Assembly: GCF_033955345.1 (NCBI RefSeq)
Contig: NZ_CP138332.1
Coordinates: forward strand, 4,092,001-4,156,000
Direction of reading: 5' to 3'
From: Sphingobacterium bambusae
GTDB lineage: Bacteria; Bacteroidota; Bacteroidia; Sphingobacteriales; Sphingobacteriaceae
Length of the DNA stretch: 64,000 nucleotides
The position numbers and the translations under genes are program-made. Shown piece by piece: positions 53,101-60,407 of this stretch; within the stretch, counting starts at the first letter, position 1, and each line of letters begins with the position of its first letter. The notes under the pieces were generated by a model, which saw only the letters and a program-made list of their open reading frames with translations, was not told the DNA's origin and did not search any database.

Positions 53101-54615
53101 TTCAATATTACCAGTAACCGTGAGTAGACGATTCTCGATGTCGCCCGAAAAATTTGCCGTTTTGTAGCGGTAGTCTTTGAAGGAGAAGTTGCTGATTTGA
53201 CCCTTAGCATTGAGCTGTAGCGATGCTAGGCTGCTTCCTTTGCCATCATACTCGATATGAAAGGCTGTTTGCTTGATCGCTTCGCTATTTAGAAGCTTGC
53301 CCAGCTCAAATGATTTGCTGTCCATTAATCCGCGATATTGCAGCGAAGGCTGAATGATAACGTTACTCTTCGTAGAAAGATCACCCATTGCGGTTGAGGC
53401 ATTTCCCTCGATGTTGAAGTCGTAGTATCGTCCTTGGAATTTTCCTTTGTAGCTAACTGTTCCAAGCTTATGCAGCTGTTCCGGCAAGCGGAAATTCGCT
53501 AGATTGGCTAGTGCCGGTACGAGTTCTTCCAAATCTTTGGCCGAGCTGCGTAATGAGGCTAGTTTAAAATCAAACGTCGTGTGCTGTATATCAGGAAGAC
53601 CACGCATTGATAAATCGCCGGATAAGTGCGTGTGTGCTCCCGTAGTTAGTGACACATCCTCTGCGTGGAGGTCTGCAACCCTTCCCGAAACGTCTGCTTT
53701 GCTGATGGCGGCGATAAACTTAACCCGTGCCATTTGGGGGGCGAAAAATTGGATGTCTCGAGAGTCAACAAATGCATCTTGCAACTGACCTTTTAATTCG
53801 ACTTTCTCTATGAAATCCTGAAAATCAGCAAAAGAGCGGTAGCTAAATTGGAGGTAGTTTCCAACCTTTGAACGATTGGTACGCATATAAAGATCTTGAA
53901 ATTCCATGCGCGTTGTCGACACATAGGCTTTAGCAGATAGCTCACGCAGGTGCAAGCCACTTTTCTCCTGAAAGGTGAGGTTGATGATGTTCGCTTTGGC
54001 TTCTTTCTCGGATATCGCTATATCATCAAATTCGCCCGATAGGGCATACAGATCAAGATCGTTGAAGTTGACGCCCTCATGGTGCGTGTGGCGTCGATGA
54101 TCAAGCAGTTTGAACTGATTGTTTTTTAGGACGACCTGTTTCAGGTTGAATCGAATACGAGCGTTCGTTGTAGACGTGGTATCTTTAGGCGTAATAAAAT
54201 AATCAATTAAGAAGCTGATATTCGTACTGTCGGCGTAGAGCTCATAATTAACATAGGTATCCTCTAGTGTCAACTTTCGTATCTCAATCTCCTGTTGAAA
54301 TAACTTGGCTAAGGAAAAAGTTGCTGTAATATTTTTAGCATCCAATATCTTTTTCCCCGCCCGATCATTGATGCTGATTTCCTCTATCTGCAACGATCGG
54401 AATGGTCTTAGGTATACCTTCCCGATATTTATTTCCGTGTGCAGCTGCTTGCTCAAATAGTTCGCTGCCTTTTTGGATATGTAGGTTTGTACCGTTGGAT
54501 AACGTAACGCAAATAGCATACCCACTGTTAGCAGGGTAATGCCAAGCAGGGTAATAAGCGTTATTTTTAGTATTTTTTTGATATTTTTGTGTTCTGTTTT
54601 TAATACTTCGCGCAA
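50176..54615 (-). CDS. TamB-domain translocation/assembly module protein
   Basis: A 1479-residue periplasm-spanning protein. One N-terminal membrane helix (ILKITLITLLGITLLTVGML, about 15-34) is followed by about 1000 residues of repeating beta-rich AsmA/TamB-like sequence. The conserved TamB domain occupies the C-terminal ~400 residues, with GKFHFTAQDFFNKFFDLKEG and LNFPQDPYVKDELQGYLSDG. TamB-like proteins form hydrophobic grooves for lipid movement or help build outer-membrane proteins. The start codon is TTG at 54613-54615; no ATG precedes the helix. It shares one base with the divergent tsaD start codon. Confidence 0.9.
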   Translation of the reverse strand: MREVLKTEHKNIKKILKITLITLLGITLLTVGMLFALRYPTVQTYISKKAANYLSKQLHTEINIGKVYLRPFRSLQIEEISINDRAGKKILDAKNITATFSLAKLFQQEIEIRKLTLEDTYVNYELYADSTNISFLIDYFITPKDTTSTTNARIRFNLKQVVLKNNQFKLLDHRRHTHHEGVNFNDLDLYALSGEFDDIAISEKEAKANIINLTFQEKSGLHLRELSAKAYVSTTRMEFQDLYMRTNRSKVGNYLQFSYRSFADFQDFIEKVELKGQLQDAFVDSRDIQFFAPQMARVKFIAAISKADVSGRVADLHAEDVSLTTGAHTHLSGDLSMRGLPDIQHTTFDFKLASLRSSAKDLEELVPALANLANFRLPEQLHKLGTVSYKGKFQGRYYDFNIEGNASTAMGDLSTKSNVIIQPSLQYRGLMDSKSFELGKLLNSEAIKQTAFHIEYDGKGSSLASLQLNAKGQISNFSFKDYRYKTANFSGDIENRLLTVTGNIEDIHAMLSFEGNIDWNQTLPIYTLSSAIETLDLKRLNLFSKDSIVLKQSNLQASLQGSSLNSLNGHIYADEIQFQSSRGTFAMDYLDFTSEGDELSKLLVLKSDVVDGQLSGQIDLNTIAAYFRSLAMRYAPAINIEASPYNPQNFDLQVNIKSFDPISALFDPNLRLEDGAHLTAKFSSDDYTANFKAFSPTVSYKGLKITNLSLTEQADDRAFSLLVDADRFSFSDSAYVEHIHIQNTLANDSLTFQIALSETSRANYLNLNGNIHFAHNKPAYIRFDKSEIVLDKEKWQINEDADLRVSKGKFYLKNLLLKRDRQEVSLNGILSNEDDDLEIAFREFSLSSLSGITKPLGIQLQGNLNGDVHLHSVFRKPTLSTHINTTPIIFNNLPIGTLQVNADFDPAHGLIQLNSKLVDIDGRGVDLTGTYDVQSSTEALQLRGKVKDLDLGILQPFVRTLVSDLYGKVSGDVHIGGTLRNPIINGSADIRDASFLVNYLNTTYVLSNQQSLIQDNRIHLNNLRFSDAKNSRAMAKGYIDLSTLSDPSLDIEATADNFQILNTGRKDNEVFFGTAYASGIFRFKGPTSGINIDINARSNPNTVITIPFNSSLKVSDNDFFYFTNTDSTSEDKALSKRLFQGLTMNMDLNLTRDAEINLENNIGSLKGVGTGNISLRISNLGDFEMFGDYHVLAGKFHFTAQDFFNKFFDLKEGGTIRWAGNPAEATINLSATYQQRTSVAPLYNAAGRTENNDRILAQADMILKGTLSQPEVSFDLNFPQDPYVKDELQGYLSDGNNVNQQAISLIVRRSFTPASTQEFGREVNNTLLSAGTEIAFNQLNSIISQSLNMNFLDLNIRSFNDASASLRFFDDRLILTGGVSDRSRSQLNDLTLFSDQVATDAEVTFRLRQDGNLVLRAYNRLNTRNFLFTPYSDYISAVGLVYRQEFNSFSEFWRKLWIWNERKQRTAPTTIATDSLSNN

Positions 54616-55616
54616 TGGCTATAGTCCTCGGTATCGAATCTTCCTGTGATGAAACTTCTGCATCTATCTGTATAGACGGTGAAATTAAGTCAAATATTAT
54701 TGCTAGCCAAGCAATTCACGCAAATTACGGGGGTGTTGTTCCCGAGTTGGCGTCTCGTGCACACCAGCAACATATCATCCCAACGGTTGACCAAGCGATT
54801 CAGCAGGCAAAAATACATAAAAATGATATTGATGCGGTAGCTTTTACGCGCGGCCCCGGACTTTTAGGCTCTTTATTGGTGGGAACGTCCTTTGCAAAAG
54901 CTTTTGCCTTATCGCGTAGAATCCCTTTGATCGAAGTGAACCATATGCAGGCGCATATTCTTGCCCATTTCATTGAAGAGCCAAAACCGAACTTTCCGTT
55001 TTTGTGTCTTACGGTATCCGGAGGACATACCCAGATTGTGCTGGTCAAGGATTATTTCGATATGGAACTTTTGGGCCAGACCTTAGATGATGCGGCAGGG
55101 GAGGCTTTTGACAAAACGGCCAAAATATTGAATCTACCGTACCCCGGAGGTCCATTGATTGATAAATATGCGAAAGAAGGTAATCCAGATGCCTTTAAAT
55201 TACCGGAACCGCAGATTGCTGATTTAAATTTTAGCTTTTCGGGACTAAAGACGGCCATCCTGTATATGGTGCAGGCGCAGGAAAAAATAAATCCTGATTT
55301 CTTGCAGGAGAATATGGCGGATGTCTGCGCCTCTGTGCAAAGTCGTATCGTATCCATCTTGCTGAATAAATTGAAAAAAGCAGCTAATTTGACCGGAGTG
55401 AAAGATATTGCTATTGCGGGTGGGGTTTCCGCGAACTCCGGACTGCGAGAAAGCCTGTTGGCAATGGGCGCACGTTACCGCTGGAACGTCTTCATTCCTA
55501 AATTTGAGTATTGCACAGATAATGCAGCGATGATCGCTATAGCCGGTTACCAAAAGTTTCTGCAAAAGGACTTTGTTGGTCAAGATATCACCCCGCTAGC
55601 ACGTATGCACGTGTAA
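54615..55616 (+). CDS. tsaD: tRNA N6-threonylcarbamoyladenosine transferase
   Basis: A 333-residue ASKHA-fold enzyme that transfers threonylcarbamoyl to A37 of ANN-decoding tRNAs. Motifs: GIESSCDETSA (about 6-16), the metal-binding histidines in NHMQAH (about 110-115), VSGGHTQI, DDAAGEAFDKTAK, GGVSANSGLRE, and the metal-binding aspartate in YCTDNAAM (about 295-302). Length is standard. The upstream control region must lie inside the tamB-like gene; TATTTTTG at 54582-54589 is a candidate -7 element there. Confidence 0.97.
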   Translation: MAIVLGIESSCDETSASICIDGEIKSNIIASQAIHANYGGVVPELASRAHQQHIIPTVDQAIQQAKIHKNDIDAVAFTRGPGLLGSLLVGTSFAKAFALSRRIPLIEVNHMQAHILAHFIEEPKPNFPFLCLTVSGGHTQIVLVKDYFDMELLGQTLDDAAGEAFDKTAKILNLPYPGGPLIDKYAKEGNPDAFKLPEPQIADLNFSFSGLKTAILYMVQAQEKINPDFLQENMADVCASVQSRIVSILLNKLKKAANLTGVKDIAIAGGVSANSGLRESLLAMGARYRWNVFIPKFEYCTDNAAMIAIAGYQKFLQKDFVGQDITPLARMHV

Positions 55617-55771
55617 TGACTCCGGTGTCCAGTAGATTGAAAAAATAACCAAGTTGGCTGTTTGATTTCTCACTTTTCACACATCTCGGAAAAAAGCCAT
55701 TAAATTTTATGGAAAGCAGCGTTTACATACATCATGTAGTAAACGAATGTAAACCCTAAAATTTATCCGTT

Positions 55772-56647
55772 ATGTGGAACAACAAATTAGATATTTACGA
55801 AAAAGAATGGTTGGATGTTGTTTTTTCGTCGCGCAATCGCTTATATGGCGCTTACGATTTACGTAAAAATGCTTCATTGGCAACTAACAGAGCACTGATT
55901 ATTGTAACAGGAGTTGTGGCGCTCTTGATCGGAACAAAGATTGCCTACGATAACATGCCTAAAGCAATTAACCTAACCGCTCCCTACGAAGAGAGAACCG
56001 TTATTTTGGATGATGATCAGATGTTGCTCGATCCGCCGAAGGATGAGGAAATTCTGATCCCTGAAGAGAAACCTGTACAACAGATTGCTCAAGATCCACC
56101 GGCAATAGACCTCATCCGTGCGGTGGAGCCTATCGTGACTGCGGCAAACAAAGTTACGGAAGACATGGCTTCGCAAGACGAACTAAAGGATAAGATGACC
56201 GCTCGTATCACGTTAAAAAAAGTAGAGGGAGGCTCGTACATTGCTAAGGGCGAATTTGGACCTAAGAAACAGGAAGGAGCCATGACCGGTGTAGCGTCCG
56301 GTGCCCCTGTGGGTTCCGTAGATGGTAACGAGATTTTTAGGGCGGTGGAGGTGATGCCGAATCCGCCGGGCGGGATGGAAGCATTTGTACAATGGGTTGG
56401 TAAAAATTACAATTACCCAGAGGCGGCACTACAACAAGGAATCAAAGGAAGTGTAGTTGTTTCCTTTGTAGTGGAGCGCGACGGTAGTTTAACGGATATA
56501 AAAGTGGTTCGTGATCTCAGTTTTGGTACGGGACAAGAAGCAGTAAGGGTTTTGAAGAAAGCGAAAAAATGGGCTCCCGGTGTGCAGAATGGCCGTCCAG
56601 TGCGCGTGAGTTACACCTTGCCAATAACCTTAAGTACGATTCAATAA
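55772..56647 (+). CDS. TonB-family energy transducer
   Basis: A 291-residue protein with a single membrane helix (RALIIVTGVVALLIGTKIAY, about 46-65), an unusually short cytoplasmic start containing SRNRLYGAYDLRKNA as in other Bacteroidota TonB proteins, then a proline/glutamate-rich periplasmic stretch (about 85-110). The C-terminal TonB domain (about 205-290) has YPEAALQQGIKGSVVVSFVV and ends with YTLPITLS. It transmits proton-motive force to outer-membrane transporters such as the SusC here. No exbB/exbD are near. Confidence 0.92.
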   Translation: MWNNKLDIYEKEWLDVVFSSRNRLYGAYDLRKNASLATNRALIIVTGVVALLIGTKIAYDNMPKAINLTAPYEERTVILDDDQMLLDPPKDEEILIPEEKPVQQIAQDPPAIDLIRAVEPIVTAANKVTEDMASQDELKDKMTARITLKKVEGGSYIAKGEFGPKKQEGAMTGVASGAPVGSVDGNEIFRAVEVMPNPPGGMEAFVQWVGKNYNYPEAALQQGIKGSVVVSFVVERDGSLTDIKVVRDLSFGTGQEAVRVLKKAKKWAPGVQNGRPVRVSYTLPITLSTIQ

Positions 56648-56705
56648 ACAAATACCTCCTTAGGTTTTATGGATGGGAAGCTCGCTTTCCATCCATATCC
56701 ATTTT

Positions 56706-57101
56706 TTATAGGCTCTTGATCAACTTGTTCAACCATTGTTTGATGATGGCCGAGACCTCATAACGTTCCTCTTGGGCAAATTTTAACATAATGGCTTCCA
56801 AGTTTGCCAGCATGTCGATATATTCTGGGAAATATCCCTCGATATCTCTGTAATCGGTGAGGATGTCCAGCAAATAGCAGTGGGCATCGTACTCTATAAA
56901 TTTCTCTTGATGCAGTTGCGTTGCCTCTAGCCACTCACTTTCCGAAGCGAATCCCGAAAGAATATGCTGGTCACAAACTTGTTTGTAAACCTGCCTAGAT
57001 TGTGCCAACTGGTGGCGAATATGTTCTTTTTGGTCAATGAGTTCGTCGAAAATGGTTGATAGCTTTTCCTGAATTTCGATTTCTCTAGATATTATTGTCA
57101 T
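56706..57101 (-). CDS. Hypothetical protein, helical
   Basis: A 131-residue protein without signal peptide or membrane segment. It is strongly helical and rich in glutamate, glutamine and isoleucine; the first ~50 residues may form a coiled coil (REIEIQEKLSTIFDELIDQ). I do not recognise the family. It converges on the TonB gene and is divergent from cutC, in a gap that otherwise contains no gene. Its openness and codon pattern suggest that it is real, but no function can be assigned. Confidence 0.55.
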   Translation of the reverse strand: MTIISREIEIQEKLSTIFDELIDQKEHIRHQLAQSRQVYKQVCDQHILSGFASESEWLEATQLHQEKFIEYDAHCYLLDILTDYRDIEGYFPEYIDMLANLEAIMLKFAQEERYEVSAIIKQWLNKLIKSL

Positions 57102-57283
57102 GACGAATAATGTTAAAGATTCTACTTTGCACGAATAGGCGCGAGTTTTTATAACAGGAAAGATAGGGGATTTGTTTTATTTTTTTTAAAATAACCTGTT
57201 GATTTATTGAAAGTTACCTTAAATCAATAAAAAGTGCATTTAGTGATGCTGTCGGACACGAGGAAAATTGGCAAATTTGGTAT

Positions 57284-58036
57284 ATGAACGCAACGGAAAA
57301 AGGAATCAACGGGGTGCAATTGGAGATATGTTCCAATTCATCGTATTCGGCTCTGCAGGCGCAACTGGGCGGCGCCACACGGGTCGAATTTTGCCAAAAT
57401 TTAGAAAATGGCGGCATCACACCATCGTATGGGCAGATCAAGCGTGCACGGCAGCTTTTGGATATCGGCATGCATGTGCTTATTCGGCCGCGTAGCGGGG
57501 ATTTTGTGTATACAGAGGACGAGTTTGAAGAGATGAAAATGGATATCGCCTTGTGCAAGGAACTCGGCTGTGACGGTGTTGTTATAGGCGTGCTGCTCGC
57601 TGATGGGCGTGTAGATCGCGAGCGTAACGCAATATTGGTGGAGCTAGCAAAACCGATGACGGTTGTATTTCATCGTGCTTTCGATCGTACAAGCGATCCA
57701 AAGCAGGCGCTAGAAGATGTGATTACGCTTGGTTTTGACCGAATCCTTACCTCCGGTTTAAGGAATACGGCGGCAGAGGGGCAGGAGCTTTTAAAAGAGT
57801 TGATTCTCCAGGCCAATGGCCGTATAGAAATTATGCCTGGCGCAGGTGTTAACGCCAATAATATTTTAGAGATTATCGAACATACGAAGGCGGTTTCTAT
57901 ACATAGTTCGGCGAAGGTGTCTATTGACTCGCGCATGACCTTTGAATCGGATGCTCTTGAGGGGATGAATGAACCTACCTTGCAAACTTCGCGTGCATTG
58001 GTAGAGGAGTTGAAAATATTGCTGGAGAACCGTTAA
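57284..58036 (+). CDS. cutC: CutC-family protein
   Basis: A 250-residue TIM-barrel protein. VQLEICSNSSYSALQAQLGGATRVEFC (about 10-36), GGITPSYG, VLIRPRSGDFVYTEDE, GVVIGVLLADGRVD, TVVFHRAFD and ILTSGLRNTAAEG are the CutC signatures. The protein was linked to copper tolerance in E. coli, but that role has been questioned; it may be an enzyme of unknown substrate. It stands alone, with a terminator 1 bp past its stop. Confidence 0.95.
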   Translation: MNATEKGINGVQLEICSNSSYSALQAQLGGATRVEFCQNLENGGITPSYGQIKRARQLLDIGMHVLIRPRSGDFVYTEDEFEEMKMDIALCKELGCDGVVIGVLLADGRVDRERNAILVELAKPMTVVFHRAFDRTSDPKQALEDVITLGFDRILTSGLRNTAAEGQELLKELILQANGRIEIMPGAGVNANNILEIIEHTKAVSIHSSAKVSIDSRMTFESDALEGMNEPTLQTSRALVEELKILLENR

Positions 58037-58073
58037 AATAAAAAAGGAGAACGATGTGTTCTCCTTTTTTATT
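58037..58073. terminator. Bidirectional terminator after cutC
   Basis: AATAAAAAAGGAGAAC (58037-58052) pairs with GTTCTCCTTTTTTATT (58058-58073) over five bases, with T-runs on both strands. It also ends the small-protein transcript from the right. Confidence 0.9.
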
Positions 58074-58089
58074 TCTTACTTGTAGGTGC

Positions 58090-58269
58090 TTATTTAGCTT
58101 CAGCAGCTAATGCATTCAAGATTGTGTCGTTTTTAGTAATCTGACTTTTTTTAGGCATTTGGCTTCTTGAACCTAATTCAATGTTGCGGCCTAATTTCAA
58201 AAACTGTACTTCCACGCGTGAAACAGTTTTATTTCTTCTATCTTTTCTTTTTAAACGTGTAACTCCCAT
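58090..58269 (-). CDS. Small basic protein downstream of tRNA-Cys
   Basis: A 59-residue protein, MGVTRLKRKDRRNKTVSRVE in its first part and ending NDTILNALAAEAK. The start is rich in lysine and arginine (10 of the first 20 residues are K or R if one counts both), with no signal peptide or membrane helix. Basic, short and next to a tRNA gene, it could bind RNA or ribosomes, but this is inference. It resembles small uncharacterised proteins of related bacteria. ATG at 58267-58269, TAA at 58090-58092. The tRNA-Cys gene lies 29 bp upstream on the same strand, so the two may share a transcript. Confidence 0.7.
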   Translation of the reverse strand: MGVTRLKRKDRRNKTVSRVEVQFLKLGRNIELGSRSQMPKKSQITKNDTILNALAAEAK

Positions 58270-58298
58270 TGTTATATCTTTTTATAGTCAATAAAACG

Positions 58299-58369
58299 AG
58301 GTCGGAAGCGGATTCGAACCGCTGTAGGAGGTTTTGCAGACCTCAGCCTAGCCACTCGGCCATCCGACC
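58299..58369 (-). tRNA. tRNA-Cys (anticodon GCA)
   Basis: On the minus strand the acceptor stem GGTCGGA...TCCGACC is followed by a T discriminator. The D arm is GGCCGAGTGGCTAGGC, the anticodon arm GAGGTCTGCAAAACCTC carries GCA, and the T arm is GGTTCGAATCC. The length is 71 nt without CCA, as usual for tRNA-Cys. Confidence 0.96.
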
Positions 58370-58622
58370 CTTTATCCCTGAAGGGAATGCAAAAATAAAA
58401 TTTACTTTTGATATTTACAACGCTTCTGGCAAAAAGATTTATTAAAAAAATCAAACACTCTTTATGCTGTCCTTCATCAGACTATTATTCGGTAACATTA
58501 TACGTTTGTTTCTAATTTAAATGTCTTATTGTCAGGTTTTTGCATGAGGATAAATCGTTGTTAACTTATTTTGGTCTGAATGTTGCAATGACTTTTCTAG
58601 TAAAAACAAAAACAAAAAGAGT

Positions 58623-59255
58623 ATGAAAAAGATTTTACTTTCTTTAGGAGCAGCGTTATTGTTAGCTGCGGGCGCACAGGCACAAACAAGTTACGGTTTG
58701 AAAGCTGGTGTCAACTTAGGTAAATACAGTAATCCTTCGAGTATTGCAAAGGATTACCAAGTGATGAATCCGTCATTCTATGTAACAGGTTTCGCGGATT
58801 TACCCGTAGCGAGCCAGTTTTCTATTCAGCCCGGTGTTTCGTTACAAGGAAAAGGTAATAAATTTAAATTTGATGGTGATGGAGCGGACGGAAAAATCTC
58901 CACAAATGTGATGTCCATTGAGGTTCCTGTAAATGCGGTGTATTGGATTCCTGCCGGTTCAGGAAATGTATTTCTAGGAGCTGGACCTTATATTGGTTTC
59001 AATATCAGTGGAAAGACCAAGGGTAGTGGGAATTTAGGTGGATTTGGAGGCGAAGGTGAACAGGATATCGAATTCGGTAGTGGCGACGGTGAGATGAAAG
59101 TTATCGAAGCTGGTGCCAATTTTATGGCGGGTTACAAGCTTTCAAATGGTTTCTTAATTAATGCGGGATATGGGCTAGGTTTAACAGCATTGAATAATAG
59201 CGGTGACAATTATTCTAACCGCGTACTATCCTTTGGTGTTGGTTTCCAATTCTAA
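58623..59255 (+). CDS. Outer-membrane beta-barrel protein, paralogue 1
   Basis: A 210-residue exported protein (signal peptide about 1-20, ending GAQAQ) of the small PorT/OMP_b-brl type. Markers: TSYGLKAGVNLGKYS at the start of the mature chain, QFSIQPGVSLQGKGNKF, GNVFLGAGPYIGFNISG, AGYKLSNGFLINAGYGLGLT, and the terminal strand VLSFGVGFQF with an aromatic end. An acidic and glycine-rich loop lies near 138-160. Its close paralogue follows 425 bp later, with shared motifs, so the two arose by duplication. Function is unknown. Confidence 0.87.
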   Translation: MKKILLSLGAALLLAAGAQAQTSYGLKAGVNLGKYSNPSSIAKDYQVMNPSFYVTGFADLPVASQFSIQPGVSLQGKGNKFKFDGDGADGKISTNVMSIEVPVNAVYWIPAGSGNVFLGAGPYIGFNISGKTKGSGNLGGFGGEGEQDIEFGSGDGEMKVIEAGANFMAGYKLSNGFLINAGYGLGLTALNNSGDNYSNRVLSFGVGFQF

Positions 59256-59281
59256 GGATGAAAAGCTAGCATTGAGAATAG

Positions 59282-59360
59282 ACCATCCAGATCGGGATGG
59301 TAAAAAAAGGTGATCCATTTAAAAAAGGGCCTGTGAAATTTTATGTTCATAGGCCTTTTT
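59282..59360 (+). terminator. Two hairpins after the first barrel-protein gene
   Basis: ACCATCC-AGATC-GGGATGGT (59282-59301) is followed by AAAAAGGGCCT (starting about 59322) pairing with AGGCCTTTTT (ending 59360) through GTGAA/TTCAT. The second has a T-run and should be the terminator. Confidence 0.75.
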
Positions 59361-59627
59361 CCGTTGTCTAATTAAGCTTCTATTTCATCTTTTGTAAAAG
59401 ATCGACTTTCAATAGATTTAACCCTCCACTTGGTTTTCGAAGTTGAAGATAAGGTAGTTTTGTAGGAAGGCTTTTTACTTGCCTCCAAATCGGTGGCCTC
59501 TTTTTATTTTAAGGCGCGGTCTAATTGATAAAAGGTGATGCACAAAACCGTACCGCTAATCGTTCCATGTATGTTAGGTAATATAGCGGATTAACGGGGA
59601 AAAATAGTGTGTAATTATTTATTCTTT
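59361..59627. other. Intergenic DNA between the barrel paralogues
   Basis: No gene can be supported here. On the minus strand, a frame ending in RSFTKDEIEA and another ending in TFYQLDRALK are open for only 28-45 codons and lack good starts. They may be remnants, but nothing recognisable remains. Confidence 0.5.
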
Positions 59628-59658
59628 TTGTGAATTACAAGATAATACATTAGTTTCG
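59628..59658 (+). promoter_or_regulatory. Putative promoter of barrel paralogue 2
   Basis: TTG (59628-59630) and TAGTTTCG (59651-59658), 20 bp apart, fit the -33/-7 pattern with one mismatch. The start would be about 15 bp before the gene's ATG. Confidence 0.45.
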
Positions 59659-59680
59659 CAACATATTTAATTTGTTTAAA

Positions 59681-60292
59681 ATGAAAAGAAAATTACTATC
59701 TATTGCGACTGTATTATGTTGTATCGCTGGCGCGCATGCACAGACGTCTTTTGGTGTAAAAGCAGGTGTCAACTTTGCTAAATTAACAGTAAACAGCGAT
59801 CGTACGACCTATACCTCGGATGCGGCAACTTCATTCTATGTAACAGGATATGCCGATATGCCAGTAGTGTCAAATTTGCGTGTTCAGCCAGGTGTGTCTC
59901 TACAGGGAAAAGGTGGTGCTGTGCCTGCGAGTGACTCCGGTTTTGAAGAGAAAGTTAAAGATACCTATATGTATATTGAGGTGCCTATAAACTTGGTGTA
60001 TTATGTGCCTACAGGAGAATTTGGCGATGTGTTTTTCGGTGCGGGACCTTATGCTGGCTACGGAATACATGCAAAGTCTTCACAAGGGAATTTGAGTGAA
60101 AGTGGAAGCTTTAATGACGCAGGCTTGAAGCCTTTTGATGCTGGCGTTAACTTTTTAGCTGGATTCAAGATGTCACAGGGATTCTTGATTAATGCAGGTT
60201 ACGGATTGGGCTTGACAAATATTGCAAAAGAGGCCCCGGGCACGACGGTAAAAAACCGTGCTTTTTCGGTAGGTGTTGGTTTCCAATTCTAG
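59681..60292 (+). CDS. Outer-membrane beta-barrel protein, paralogue 2
   Basis: A 203-residue exported protein (signal peptide about 1-20, ending GAHAQ). It shares block after block with the previous gene: TSFGVKAGVNFAKLT, LRVQPGVSLQGKGG, GDVFFGAGPYAGYGI, AGFKMSQGFLINAGYGLGLT, and FSVGVGFQF at the end. The loops between differ. The ATG at 59681 is chosen because it begins the signal peptide MKRKLLSIATVLCC. An inactivated IS1182-type element starts 19 bp past its stop. Confidence 0.87.
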   Translation: MKRKLLSIATVLCCIAGAHAQTSFGVKAGVNFAKLTVNSDRTTYTSDAATSFYVTGYADMPVVSNLRVQPGVSLQGKGGAVPASDSGFEEKVKDTYMYIEVPINLVYYVPTGEFGDVFFGAGPYAGYGIHAKSSQGNLSESGSFNDAGLKPFDAGVNFLAGFKMSQGFLINAGYGLGLTNIAKEAPGTTVKNRAFSVGVGFQF

Positions 60293-60407
60293 TATAAAGC
60301 GCTAACATGAAAAAGAGGCTGTCTAAAAAGGTCTTTTAAACAAAGAACCTTGTCATAAAAATGGCGGGGTTTTTCTGTTTTTTGTCTTTAAAATTTTGTA
60401 TCCTAAG

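Noticed and set aside
59361..59627. Two tiny minus-strand genes between the barrel paralogues
   Set aside because: The open stretches are 28-45 codons, lack start codons with any ribosome-binding context, and match no family I recognise.
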